Shown in pieces: positions 1 through 6,792 of a stretch of DNA of 13,466 bases. The translations under genes were made by a program, and so were the position numbers. Position 1 is the stretch's first letter. Every line of letters begins with the position of its first letter. The notes under the pieces were generated by a model. The model had not been told where the DNA came from, ran no database searches, and saw only the letters and a list, made by a program, of their open reading frames with translations. This stretch comes from JAGNZR01 sp051656905 (lineage in GTDB: Bacteria > Fusobacteriota > Fusobacteriia > Fusobacteriales > Fusobacteriaceae): positions 1-13,466 of the forward strand of contig JBOFJQ010000046.1 of assembly GCA_051656905.1 (NCBI GenBank), given 5' to 3'.

Positions 1-11
1 TTTAATAAGCA

Positions 12-51
12 GTGGTCCCTTTTATACCAACCTTCCCCAATTGGTGGTCCC
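12..51. repeat. Origin-proximal direct repeat and palindrome
   Basis: GTGGTCCC occurs at 12-19 and 44-51, bracketing CCAACC and the palindrome CCAATTGG (37-44). The same arrangement is mirrored at the right end. Being the most terminal conserved elements, they are candidates for terminal protein/polymerase recognition. The role is inference. Confidence 0.6.
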
Positions 52-66
52 ACAACTATTAAACAA

Positions 67-183
67 TACTCATACTAAATAACAAAATATAACCTTGCCA
101 CAACTATTAAGCAATACTCATACTAAATATCATGTATAAACTATACTCATACTAAATATCATGTATAAGCAATACTCATACTA
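67..183. repeat. Iterons in left ITR (4 x TACTCATACTA)
   Basis: Four exact copies of the 11-mer TACTCATACTA lie at 67-77, 115-125, 144-154 and 173-183, with centre spacings of 48, 29 and 29 bp. Flanking words (AAATATCATGTATAA, ACTATTAA) are shared between copies. The 29-bp periodicity, close to three helical turns, would put copies on nearly the same face of the DNA. Likely roles are binding of an origin or initiator protein, or of a p6-like nucleoprotein. I cannot tell which. Confidence 0.85.
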
Positions 184-199
184 TTACATACTAAATCAT

Positions 200-226
200 A
201 CAAAAGAAAACACACCGAAGTGTGTT
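200..226 (-). terminator. Intrinsic terminator ending the leftward virion operon
   Basis: On the minus strand this reads AACACAC-TTCG-GTGTGTT followed by TTTTCTTTT: a 7-bp stem with a UUCG tetraloop and a U-tract. It lies 23 bp past the major capsid stop codon, at the inner edge of the left ITR, so it stops transcription before the origin. Confidence 0.9.
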
Positions 227-248
227 GTGTATATAACTACCTAAACTA

Positions 249-1421
249 TTAAGTTGGGTCAGTCATTAAGTTTGGATTTGTATAAACAAATATTTGTCCT
301 CAAGGTAGAGTTCCAATAGTTCCTCACTTGTGGTAAGTATTTTGATTTACCAAGTTCTCTGCTCACATTTGAGTTTCAAATGCACTATTTACCATTAGAT
401 ATTTAATTGTATCTTTTGACATAACAATAACTGTTGTATCATCCATGTATGGTGCACCAGTAGTAATTCTTTGTGATTCATCTTCAGGTACAATAATCTT
501 ATTACCTAGAGAAATAACATTTGCTTTAGAATAGATTGATTCTAAATCTGCTAGTTCTTTGTGGAATAATTGTGATAACACTGCTGCTGATAATTTAGTC
601 TTAACATTTGATGAAACAAAGATTAAGATATCTTCAGGTTTAGTTGCTCTAAGTGCTTGTAATCCTGTTTGTAGGTTATATTCAGTAGAACCATAATTCA
701 TCTCTGCTATTGCTGGTAACAATTCTCCTGTTACTGCTTTAAACATATTCTCTGCTGTTCCTGTAATAGTTTTAGCAGGTGTTAAAGAAGTAATTAAAGT
801 AGCAATTTTATCAAACATATATAGTTTGTAAACTGTAGCCATATTTGAAACTATTCCTTCAATAAATTCTCCTAATTTACCTGATAAAAAGTATTGTTGT
901 CATTCAGCACTTAAAATTGATAATGATTTCTTAAATTGAAAACTACCATCTGCAAGTTCTCCTGCAGTATTTTTAAAGAATGAAATGTTAGTTACATCTA
1001 TTAAAGGTAATGTTACATCAGTTGGTGTAAATTTACTTCTATCGTATGTAGATTTTCCTGTCAATGCTTTTAAAATATATTGTTTTGTATTTCCTACACT
1101 TAATTCTCCATCATAGAATGTTTCTACAATATCCATGTATCCAAAGTCACTAATTGCAACTAATTTTTGGTTTAATGTTAGTAATGTTAAGTCAGTAGTA
1201 AAATCTCCTGCTGCTTTAACTGCTGCATTTCTAATTCTAGGATTAGTTGATTGCATAGCAACTTTTAATCCATCAATATAAGCTTTACCATTTCCATCAG
1301 GCGCTGATGAATTTGCTAAATCTTGTGCTGTTTCTTCAAAGAGAATTCTATCTTCTGGTGTTACTTCAACATCTTGAAGAGTAACTGGTTTTATTCCGTT
1401 TTTTGTTTTATCATTTATCAT
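249..1421 (-). CDS. Major capsid protein (phi29 gp8-like, HK97-type)
   Basis: A 390-aa protein read with UGA as Trp; in-frame TGA codons lie at 900-902 and 366-368 and twice more near the C-terminus. It is a soluble mixed alpha/beta protein without membrane segments, with a helical N-terminus (about 20-75), a central FFKNTAGEL...GSFQFKKSLSILSAEW segment (about 148-175) and a beta-rich C-terminus ending NPNLMTDPT. The size suits a picovirus capsid protein (phi29 gp8 is about 450 aa). It directly follows a small acidic coiled-coil protein, the same order as scaffold-capsid genes 7-8 of phi29. The start ATG has GGAG upstream (CAGGAGAAAGTG) and overlaps the scaffold stop by 7 nt, suggesting translational coupling. 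It is the last gene of the operon, just before the ITR terminator. Identity rests on context, size and general look; I cannot run a profile search. Confidence 0.8.
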
Positions 1422-1633
1422 ATGATACTCACTTTCTCCTGTTTCTTCTCAACAGGTGCTGGTTCTTTGACCACTGTATTTGCAAATTTTACCGCTTCTA
1501 TTTGTTTTTGAAATTTAGATTCTAAATCTTTTATTGCTTGACCAAATTGCTCTTCACTTATAAATGATTGAGGAACTTGTGTTTCTATAACTTCTTCTAT
1601 AACTTCAACTTGTTCTACTTTATTTTCTTCCAT
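1415..1633 (-). CDS. Scaffold-like acidic coiled-coil protein
   Basis: A 72-aa protein. The N-terminal third is very acidic (E/V-rich, residues 1-18). A charged amphipathic helix follows (about 25-49, SEEQFGQAIKDLESKFQKQI), then a Pro/Lys-rich tail ending SIIW, the last residue being a UGA-coded Trp before TAA. Small helical acidic proteins encoded just upstream of the capsid gene are typical phage scaffolds; phi29 gp7 is 98 aa and helical. The start ATG has AAAGGAG nearby. It overlaps the upstream gene by 14 nt and the capsid gene by 7 nt. Function is inferred from position and composition. Confidence 0.65.
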
Positions 1634-1919
1634 TTTCTATCTCCTTTGTGATTTCTTGTTTTCTTTTTTCATCTATAATCAACTTTTTAACTTCATCAGT
1701 TCTTCCATTGATATCTAATAGATTAATTGTATTAACTAGTTTTACAAGTTCTAATAAAGATTGTTTCTTAACATCTCCATTTTTAAAAGATAAATAATCT
1801 TCTCACTTGTTCAGTAATAGTTCAACTGCTTTTGTTTCCGTAGTTTGATACTTCTTTGCATATTTAAAGATATGTAATATTCTATCAAAAAACAATTTTA
1901 AAATTTGTTTTCAATCCAT
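1620..1919 (-). CDS. Hypothetical 99-aa helical protein upstream of scaffold
   Basis: Not recognised. It starts MDWKQILKLFFDRILHIFKY and continues as an all-helical, Lys/Glu/Leu-rich protein. In-frame UGA Trp codons occur at residue 3 and in KWEDYLSF. The C-terminal part is highly charged (DEKRKQEITKEIENGRK). Its ATG lies one base after the stop of the 151-aa gene (TAATATG) with AGGGAGG upstream, and its 3' end overlaps the scaffold start by 14 nt, so it is co-translated with head genes. A head-assembly or virion role is plausible from context. The aromatic, hydrophobic N-terminus (about 4-20) could be an amphipathic or membrane-associating helix. Confidence 0.7.
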
Positions 1920-1920
1920 A

Positions 1921-2376
1921 TTAACCTCCCTTCTTTGCTAATTCATATTTATAACTTCTAATAGTAATTTCAGTTAATATAGGATTTGCTGTACCAACAT
2001 CAGGTCCTCACATGATTCTAAAGTTATTATTACCTGTAACTCATGAAACAGTTACTAACATTCCATTTTCAGCTCTATTAATGATTTGAGTTGTAAGACT
2101 CCCACCATTTGGACCATATAACTGTACAGGTACCAATTTAGAAACAGTCTTATCCATTTCAATAATAGTATTTTGAAAACTAGTTCCACTAGGCCCACTT
2201 TTTACTTTAAATTCAACTTCAACTCTATCTGCTAAAAATATACCCGCATTAAAACTTGCTCTTTGATTTGCTGCACTAAAACTATCCGATATTGATATAA
2301 CTTTTTCATACTCAACAACTTTTCTAATTTCTAAATCATTTATCTTGATTCCTCTACTTCAATTAAAATTATTCAC
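1921..2376 (-). CDS. Hypothetical 151-aa beta-rich virion protein (fibre/appendage candidate)
   Basis: Not recognised by name. It starts at GTG: a near-perfect AAAGGAGGT lies 4 nt upstream, and no ATG is as well placed. The sequence is rich in short alternating hydrophobic stretches (RVEVEFKVKSG, TTQIINRAENGMLVTVSW, TEITIRSYKYEL), suggesting a beta-sandwich, with Gly/Ser/Asn turns and two UGA Trp codons near the C-terminal half. It lies directly downstream of the collar/fibre gene, where phi29 encodes appendage and morphogenesis proteins. A fibre tip or receptor-binding subunit is my preferred guess. A capsid decoration or head-fibre protein is the alternative. Confidence 0.7.
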
Positions 2377-2455
2377 GCTTACCTCCTTTCCTAAATCTAA
2401 ATTTTTTCTTTTTCTCTTTAAAAACAAATTTATTTCATTTAAAACTATTCTTCAT
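2369..2455 (-). CDS. Small basic 28-aa ORF, translationally coupled
   Basis: Reads MKNSFKWNKFVFKEKKKKFR, then eight more residues ending GGKRE; about half of its residues are Lys or Arg. AGAAGGTGG sits 5-6 nt before the ATG. The ATG is one base after the collar/fibre stop (TAATATG), and the stop overlaps the GTG start of the next gene by 8 nt, so the coupling chain is unbroken. It fills the only gap in the virion operon. It could be a DNA-binding or core peptide, or merely a leader that keeps ribosomes coupled. Very short, so the call is tentative. Confidence 0.5.
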
Positions 2456-2456
2456 A

Positions 2457-4187
2457 TTACACCACCTTCTTATATTTAATTGTTCAAACTAAATTTGGAT
2501 AATTATTTTTATTAACAGGTACTCCTGGATTAATTAAATCTATTGTATAAACTATTGGATTATTTGTCGTACTTGATAGCATAAATGTAGAGAATTGATT
2601 ATTTGAACTTGAAATTATATCTTGATATTTTACTCCACTTGGTAATTCCATAAATGCTTCTTCAACTCCTCACGTTATAGTAGTTGTTATTATTTCCGTT
2701 GCATTATCTAATTGTTTTTTATTTACCGCTTCATCAGGATTTACACCATCTAATAATCCACCTAATGTTCTATTTCATAAATAAACATTATCAACTGAAA
2801 TATCTAAATCTTTTGTACCTGTTTTTAATAATAAAAAGTTAGTAGAGAATTTTATTGAACTACCACTACCACGTATTTCTCTATTGGCACCAAGAGTAAT
2901 ATTTTGTGTATATGTATTTGTACCTGTTCAAGTATTATTTGCTCCTACTATACTACTTCCAGGTATTGCTGCAATTAAATCTTTAACTTGTTTTAAATTG
3001 GTAGCATCATTATCATTAACTCCTGCTAATAAGTCCTCTATTTTCTTATTTTTTAAATTAATTCCATTAGTGAAGTAAATATAATCAGTAAATTCCATAA
3101 CTCCTTTTGATGAATTAAAGAAAGTATAACCGTTATTATCAACTCTAATTTTAAATAATTCTACTCCATTATTATCTTGAACAACATAAGCATTTTGTGC
3201 TCCACTTGTCTTAACAATAATATTCTTTAAGAAGGTATTAGTTTCTAATCAAGTATTAATTTTACTTAATAAATCACTACCTGGAATTGCTGCAATTAAA
3301 TCTTTAACTTGTTTAAAGTTAGGAATATCAATATCATCAACAGCATCAGCAAAACCTCTAATTTTATTAACCGTATTACCTTCAACATTTCCAAAAAATG
3401 CACTTGTTCCTGTAACTTCTAACCTATTAAGTGTTAATCTTTGTATATTTGCAATTACTGCAATTAATTCCACAAAAATTTGTCTTATTTGGAAAGTATT
3501 TTCCTTTAATGTATTCGCATAATCCTTTTCAATCACCATAATATCATCATAATTCTCCATTATTAATTTTTGTTGTGTTTCAAGTAACTCACCTTGAGTA
3601 ATAAGTTTAGTTCCTAAATCATTTAAGATAAATGATAAATCTTTTTGTGCTTTAATATCTCCATAAATATCTCCTCATTCAATTTCAGTAGGTTCTACTG
3701 ATGAACTTTCATCTCATCCATAAAAAGTTTGTAGAACACTTATAAATTTAGGTATTAAAGGTTCATATAAAGCATTTAATTCGGTAGCATTAAGAACAAT
3801 AAAAGTATTTAATAAATCAACTTGTTTTGCATTAAATTGATTCTTATTAGTTCCTTGTCCTTCACTTCTAGTTGCACTAAAATCAGTTTCAATTTCATCA
3901 CCTTGATATCCCATTGATGATTTACCAGTATTTTCACTTTCACCTTCACTTGTAGATGTTTGAGTATTACCTCAACTTTCTTTTGCTAATAACTCTTCAT
4001 ATTCTCTAATTAATGTTTCTTGCTTGGTAATATCAAACTTTGCAGATAAAAGAATACTTCTAATAATTGCATTAGTTCTTTCAGGTGTATATAACAATAC
4101 AAAATTTTGATATTTATCAGTTACCAACTCTTTTAAGAACATTGGTCATTGATTTGTATCTAATAAGATATATTCACTAAATTTCAT
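2457..4187 (-). CDS. Lower collar protein fused to a repeat-bearing fibre domain
   Basis: A 576-aa protein (UGA = Trp), encoded immediately after the portal as in phi29 (gp10-gp11). The N-terminal ~210 residues are helical with a polar Ser/Gly/Thr/Asn linker (about 75-112), consistent with a lower-collar/connector protein. The rest is fibre-like: an imperfect repeat with core KQVKDLIAAIPGS occurs at about 291-304 and 398-412, and a degenerate relative (DEAVNKKQLDNA) near 480-492. Beta-rich, Gly/Asn/Thr-rich segments separate them. Such NxKQV repeats are common in phage fibres, including head fibres of phi29 relatives. Phi29 gp11 is about 293 aa, so a fusion or extension is likely. AGAGGTAG precedes the ATG, which overlaps the portal stop by 11 nt. 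The collar assignment is by context; the fibre-like C-terminus is seen directly. Confidence 0.65.
2965..3314. repeat. Intragenic 29-nt direct repeats in the fibre gene
   Basis: An identical 29-nt word begins ATTGCTGCAATTAAATC and lies at 2965-2993 and 3286-3314. It encodes the KQVKDLIAA core of the two fibre repeats. Identity at DNA level, including silent positions, suggests recent duplication or gene conversion and gives a substrate for recombination that could change fibre length. Confidence 0.85.
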
Positions 4188-5250
4188 TATCTACCTCTTT
4201 CTCCATGATTAATTGTTCATTTTCTTCTTTTTCTTTTTCTTCTCAATCTTTAATAATTTTCTTACCTGTAATATCTTCTAATTGTGTAATAAATAGTTCT
4301 GTATATAGTTGATTACTTCTTTCTAATACATCAAAGTTATGCTGACTTGCTTCAATTTCACTTGAAACATTTCTTTCTTTTTTCTCATCAGTATTATATC
4401 TTCTACCAATCATATCATAATGAGTTTCTAATCAAGTATTATATCAATCAAGAAAGTCTTTTGAAGACTTATTAACACCTGTTTCCATCATTTTGAATTT
4501 ATTATCATCACTACCAGTTACCCCTGTCATTTTAATGATAAAAGGTGAAGCGGTATTGTAATAACTTTCAATCTCTGCTAATGAAGCACTTGGGTCTGAA
4601 ACATTATATTCCATCTTCTTAATATGAGATAAACCTTCAATAGTCATCATTTTTAAGTTTTCTTGTCATTGATTTAAAAATGGTAATAAAGTAAATCATA
4701 CACCAAATCCAAAATCATCTCATTGATACAAAGCACAATTCTTTAAATCTTCTCCTGTTAAAGTTCAAGTACTATCTTCTAATCCTTCAGTATTAATAGT
4801 TGCAGTTTGTTGAATCAAAATATTTTTACCAGCAATAACTGTTACTTCACTTGGAATACTACTTCCTTGGACAACTTTTTGTTCTTTGATATAGCCACTA
4901 TAAAAGATATCTCCTCTTTTAAAAATAACTGATTTACCATAAATAAAAGAAATTAATTTTGCTTCTCTTAAAACAATATTTAATTCATGATTCTCTCTTG
5001 TTAAATCAAAATAGAAGTTATGAACATTGACAAAATAGTTGGCTTGCATTAACATTAATTGATAAACACTATAAATTTTTCCTTCCATCTTTTTACTAAC
5101 TACAGCATCATATGAAGAAATTGCTTGTGTCATAGTTGATTTTAATTTAGTCTCTATCGCATCAAATTGTAATTGAGTCATTTTTGAATTACCATTATCA
5201 ATTGGTAAGTCTTTTTTAAACATTTGTCTAAATTTACTAGTGATTCCCAT
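4177..5250 (-). CDS. Portal (upper collar/connector) protein, phi29 gp10-like
   Basis: A 357-aa protein with several UGA Trp codons (phi29 gp10 is 309 aa). It would form the dodecameric vertex through which the ATPase packages DNA and to which collar and knob attach. The N-terminus MGITSKFRQMFKK is followed by a helical region with aromatic clusters (NVHNFYFDLTREN), a beta domain (about 115-165), and a C-terminal part with GRRYNTDEKKERNVSSEIEA (about 290-310). I recognise that motif as the conserved KKER.VSSEV-type signature of picovirus portals. A charged helical tail ends EKEVDNEI. GGAGG lies 6 nt before the ATG, next to a strong promoter. It is first in the virion operon and its stop overlaps the collar start. 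Confidence 0.85.
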
Positions 5251-5278
5251 TCATACCTCCTAAATTGGTTATAATCTA

Positions 5279-5287
5279 ATTATACCA
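5279..5287 (-). promoter_or_regulatory. Extended -10 promoter of the virion operon
   Basis: On the minus strand this is TGG-TATAAT, an extended -10 lying just after the upstream terminator and about 30 nt before the portal ATG. No convincing -35 is seen. It would drive portal through capsid (249-5250). Confidence 0.75.
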
Positions 5288-5289
5288 CA

Positions 5290-5319
5290 AAAACAAGAAA
5301 AAAGGACAATTATGTCCTT
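5290..5319 (-). terminator. Intrinsic terminator separating early and virion operons
   Basis: On the minus strand: AAGGACA-TAAT-TGTCCTT followed by a run of six T and further T-rich sequence; a 7-bp perfect stem. It lies 20 bp past the 99-aa gene stop and immediately before the virion promoter. Confidence 0.85.
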
Positions 5320-5338
5320 AATTTTATAGAAATATATT

Positions 5339-5638
5339 TTATTTAGGGTGTTTACCAATTAGATATGTTATTAAATCTTTTCCTAATACAACTCCTGGTT
5401 TGTAAGCAGGATTTGCTTTTTCTAACTCTAATTGTGTTACATTATATTCAAATGCTGGACTAATTCCTACTGAATTAAAGTGAGTGAATAAGGAAGGTTG
5501 AATAAATGATTTAGTAATTCAAAGTGATACTTGGTCATCTTTATATAATACTGCATCCTTCCCTTCTGCTATAAAGAAATCTCTTTTAATTTTTACATTT
5601 TCTATTTTATTTGATTGTTTTGTTACGATTGTTTGCAT
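5339..5638 (-). CDS. Hypothetical 99-aa early protein
   Basis: Not recognised. Reads MQTIVTKQSNKIENVKIKRD with a central DAVLYKDDQVSLWITKSFI segment and a C-terminus PGVVLGKDLITYLIGKHPK. It looks like a compact soluble alpha/beta protein with no Cys and no membrane span. AAAGGAGC precedes the ATG. It ends the early block just before a terminator, so it is expressed with the nuclease and zinc-ribbon genes, not with the virion genes. Phi29 encodes an SSB (p5) and a dsDNA-binding protein (p6) among its early genes and no such proteins are obvious elsewhere here. This is a candidate on position only; I see no matching motif. Confidence 0.75.
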
Positions 5639-5684
5639 ATTATGCTCCTTTTATTTTCCGACCTACCTACCACTTATTTTTATT

Positions 5685-5804
5685 TTAAACTATACAACTT
5701 CATGAACAATAAAGGTCTATTTTATCTTCTCATTGTCCATCAGTTACATGTGTGTAATAGTTTCTATCATTGATTTCACTTTCACATGTTGCACATATCT
5801 TCAT
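5685..5804 (-). CDS. Mini zinc-ribbon protein, 39 aa
   Basis: Reads MKICATCESEINDRNYYTHV and ends DLYCSWSCIV. Two Cys pairs (C4-x2-C7 and C33-x3-C37) form a treble-clef or zinc-ribbon knuckle pattern. GGAGGTAGATA precedes the ATG, which overlaps the nuclease stop by one base (TAATG). It shares the aromatic-Cys-x-x-x-Cys C-terminal knuckle with the 43-aa protein at 6599-6730. Such mini zinc ribbons in phages often bind nucleic acid or host polymerase, but no function can be assigned here. Confidence 0.75.
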
Positions 5805-6256
5805 TATCTACCTCCTTGACTATTTTCAAAAAAGTCTACTGCATTGATTTTTACATTCAACTTTAAGTGTTTTAGAATTGGTGAGATATATGGTTTTCAT
5901 TCACATTTGAACCCACCATTGTTATCATAATAGATTAAACCTATATTTGCATCTTTACATATATTATATAGTTTCTTTTTTAATTTACTAGAAACAGGTT
6001 CTATAATAACTATATACATTCTATTAACATATGGTGCTCCCCGCTTTGCTTGGTCTAGAGCACTCTTTCAGTCTTTTTTCTTGAACTCATATCCATCTAA
6101 TCATTTATCAGTATATCCTGTATATTGAATATAATCAATTCTACCACCTGGATAAGTTACTTCCTCAAGATAATCTCTTTTATCTATATGAATATCATTT
6201 TTGAACTCTTCAATAATTTGATGTTCAGTAATTCTTTTCTTCATTTCTATTTGCAT
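5804..6256 (-). CDS. Predicted PD-(D/E)XK superfamily nuclease, 150 aa
   Basis: The N-terminal helix carries acidic residues (HQIIEEFKND, 12-21). A strand-like stretch GGRIDYIQYTG follows with D41, then GYEFKKKDW with the E57-x-K59 pair, then a helix SALDQAKRG with Q69 and a beta strand NRMYIVIIE. The order D...ExK...Q is the signature of the PD-(D/E)XK nuclease fold. I prefer the ATG at 6256 because GGAG lies just upstream and the previous gene ends at 6258. An in-frame ATG at 6307 lies inside that gene and lacks a good RBS. The C-terminus contains Trp/Lys-rich stretches and UGA Trp codons. It could serve host DNA degradation, replication or recombination. The fold is inferred by eye. Confidence 0.65.
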
Positions 6257-6257
6257 A

Positions 6258-6512
6258 TTATAACTCCAACATACTATACAATTTAAAGATAATTTCTTCC
6301 ATTGCACTTTTTATAATAAAACTAAAATTTGAACGATTAATATTAATCTCATATCAATTTTCATAGTTATGTAGACTTTCTATTGCTAGTTCTCTTGCTT
6401 TTGCTCTAACTTCTCTTCTTGTTGAAGGTCAGCAAGAGTTTTCTAATACATCATTAATTACTGATTCAATCATTTTTATCTTGAATTGTACTTGATTCAT
6501 TTCTTTTTTCAT
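6258..6512 (-). CDS. Hypothetical 84-aa helical early protein
   Basis: Not recognised. Reads MKKEMNQVQFKIKMIESVIN and continues through a basic, Arg/Ala-rich helix (STRREVRAKARELAIESL) to EEIIFKLYSMLEL, with two UGA Trp codons (CW, NWY). The helical, basic centre would suit a small DNA-binding or regulatory protein but no HTH is clear. AAGGAG lies upstream of the ATG. Its stop is one base before the nuclease ATG (TAATATG). Its own promoter and a 5'-terminal hairpin precede it. Confidence 0.75.
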
Positions 6513-6524
6513 TTTTGTCTCCTT

Positions 6525-6544
6525 GATACTTTTTATTTTGTATC
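6525..6544 (-). promoter_or_regulatory. Leader inverted repeat GATAC-N10-GTATC (copy A)
   Basis: A perfect 5-bp inverted repeat with an A-rich 10-nt middle lies between the -10 box (6552-6557) and the AAGGAG of the 84-aa gene. The inferred transcript start (about 6545) makes it the very 5' end of the mRNA. The same element occurs at 6745-6764. It is either an operator for a dimeric repressor or a 5' stabilising hairpin. Confidence 0.6.
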
Positions 6545-6551
6545 TATATTT

Positions 6552-6560
6552 ATTATAGCA
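6552..6560 (-). promoter_or_regulatory. Extended -10 promoter of the 84-aa/nuclease unit
   Basis: TGC-TATAAT on the minus strand, about 40 nt before the 84-aa gene start, inside the gap after the 43-aa gene. Confidence 0.7.
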
Positions 6561-6598
6561 TACTATTTTTATTTTTCAAAATATTTTTATTTTTTATT

Positions 6599-6730
6599 TT
6601 AATCGGTATAGCATCATACATTACAATAGTATTTCATTTTGTAATCTTCTTTTGCTATTAGATATCTCTTTGTTTCTTCTACATGAATTGTTTTATCACA
6701 ATCTCTTGAAGCACATTTTCTATAATCCAT
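6599..6730 (-). CDS. Mini zinc-ribbon protein, 43 aa
   Basis: Reads MDYRKCASRDCDKTIHVEET and ends KMKYYCNVWCYTD. The Cys pairs C6-x4-C11 and C36-x3-C40 suggest a single zinc knuckle or treble clef; W39 is encoded by UGA. AAAGGAG precedes the ATG, and its own promoter plus GATAC...GTATC leader sit upstream. With the 39-aa protein it forms a pair of small Cys proteins in the early block, possibly distant paralogues. Too small for the family to be named. Confidence 0.75.
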
Positions 6731-6744
6731 TTTATTCTCCTTTA

Positions 6745-6764
6745 GATACTTTCATTTTTGTATC
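6745..6764 (-). promoter_or_regulatory. Leader inverted repeat GATAC-N10-GTATC (copy B)
   Basis: Second copy of the leader element, extended here to a 7-bp stem (TAGATAC/GTATCTA). It begins at the inferred transcript start and lies directly before AAAGGAG of the 43-aa gene. Confidence 0.65.
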
Positions 6765-6771
6765 TACATAT

Positions 6772-6783
6772 ATTATATACCAT
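6772..6783 (-). promoter_or_regulatory. Promoter of the 43-aa zinc-ribbon gene
   Basis: On the minus strand ATGGTATATAAT: a -10 TATAAT (6772-6777) with a nearby TGG. It lies 15-20 bp past the stop of the terminal-protein candidate. Confidence 0.6.
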
Positions 6784-6792
6784 AATTAAATT

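Larger units (their letters stand above)
1..232. repeat. Left inverted terminal repeat (replication origin end)
   Basis: The first 232 bases are the reverse complement of the last 203 bases, apart from one extra 29-bp unit on the left (about 140-168) and one substitution (T at 192; the right copy has the other base at 13304). The end begins TTTAATAAGC. It contains a direct repeat GTGGTCCC (12-19 and 44-51), a palindrome CCAATTGG (37-44), iterons and an inner hairpin terminator. Linear genomes with ITRs plus a protein-primed polymerase replicate from terminal-protein-capped ends, so this is the inferred left origin. The exact match of both window ends implies a full-length genome rather than a fragment. 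Confidence 0.95.

Noticed and set aside
67..183. CRISPR-like array in the ITR
   Set aside because: Repeats are only 11 bp with irregular 29/48-bp spacing, spacers are themselves similar, the array is mirrored at the other end, and no cas genes are present; iterons fit better.
363..1421. Two separate proteins of 159 and 173 aa
   Set aside because: They are in one frame separated only by UGA codons, which are Trp in this genome; joined they give one capsid-sized protein ending at 249.
1323..1511. Plus-strand 62-aa frame across the scaffold/capsid junction
   Set aside because: Antisense to two coupled genes and without a Shine-Dalgarno sequence.
2884..3078. Plus-strand 64-aa hydrophobic frame, considered as a holin
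   Set aside because: Antisense to the fibre repeats, no RBS or promoter; the hydrophobicity is a by-product of reading the complement of AT-rich codons.
6254..6307. Upstream ATG (6307) as start of the nuclease gene
   Set aside because: Inside the preceding gene and without a good RBS; ATG 6256 has GGAG and lies next to that gene's stop.
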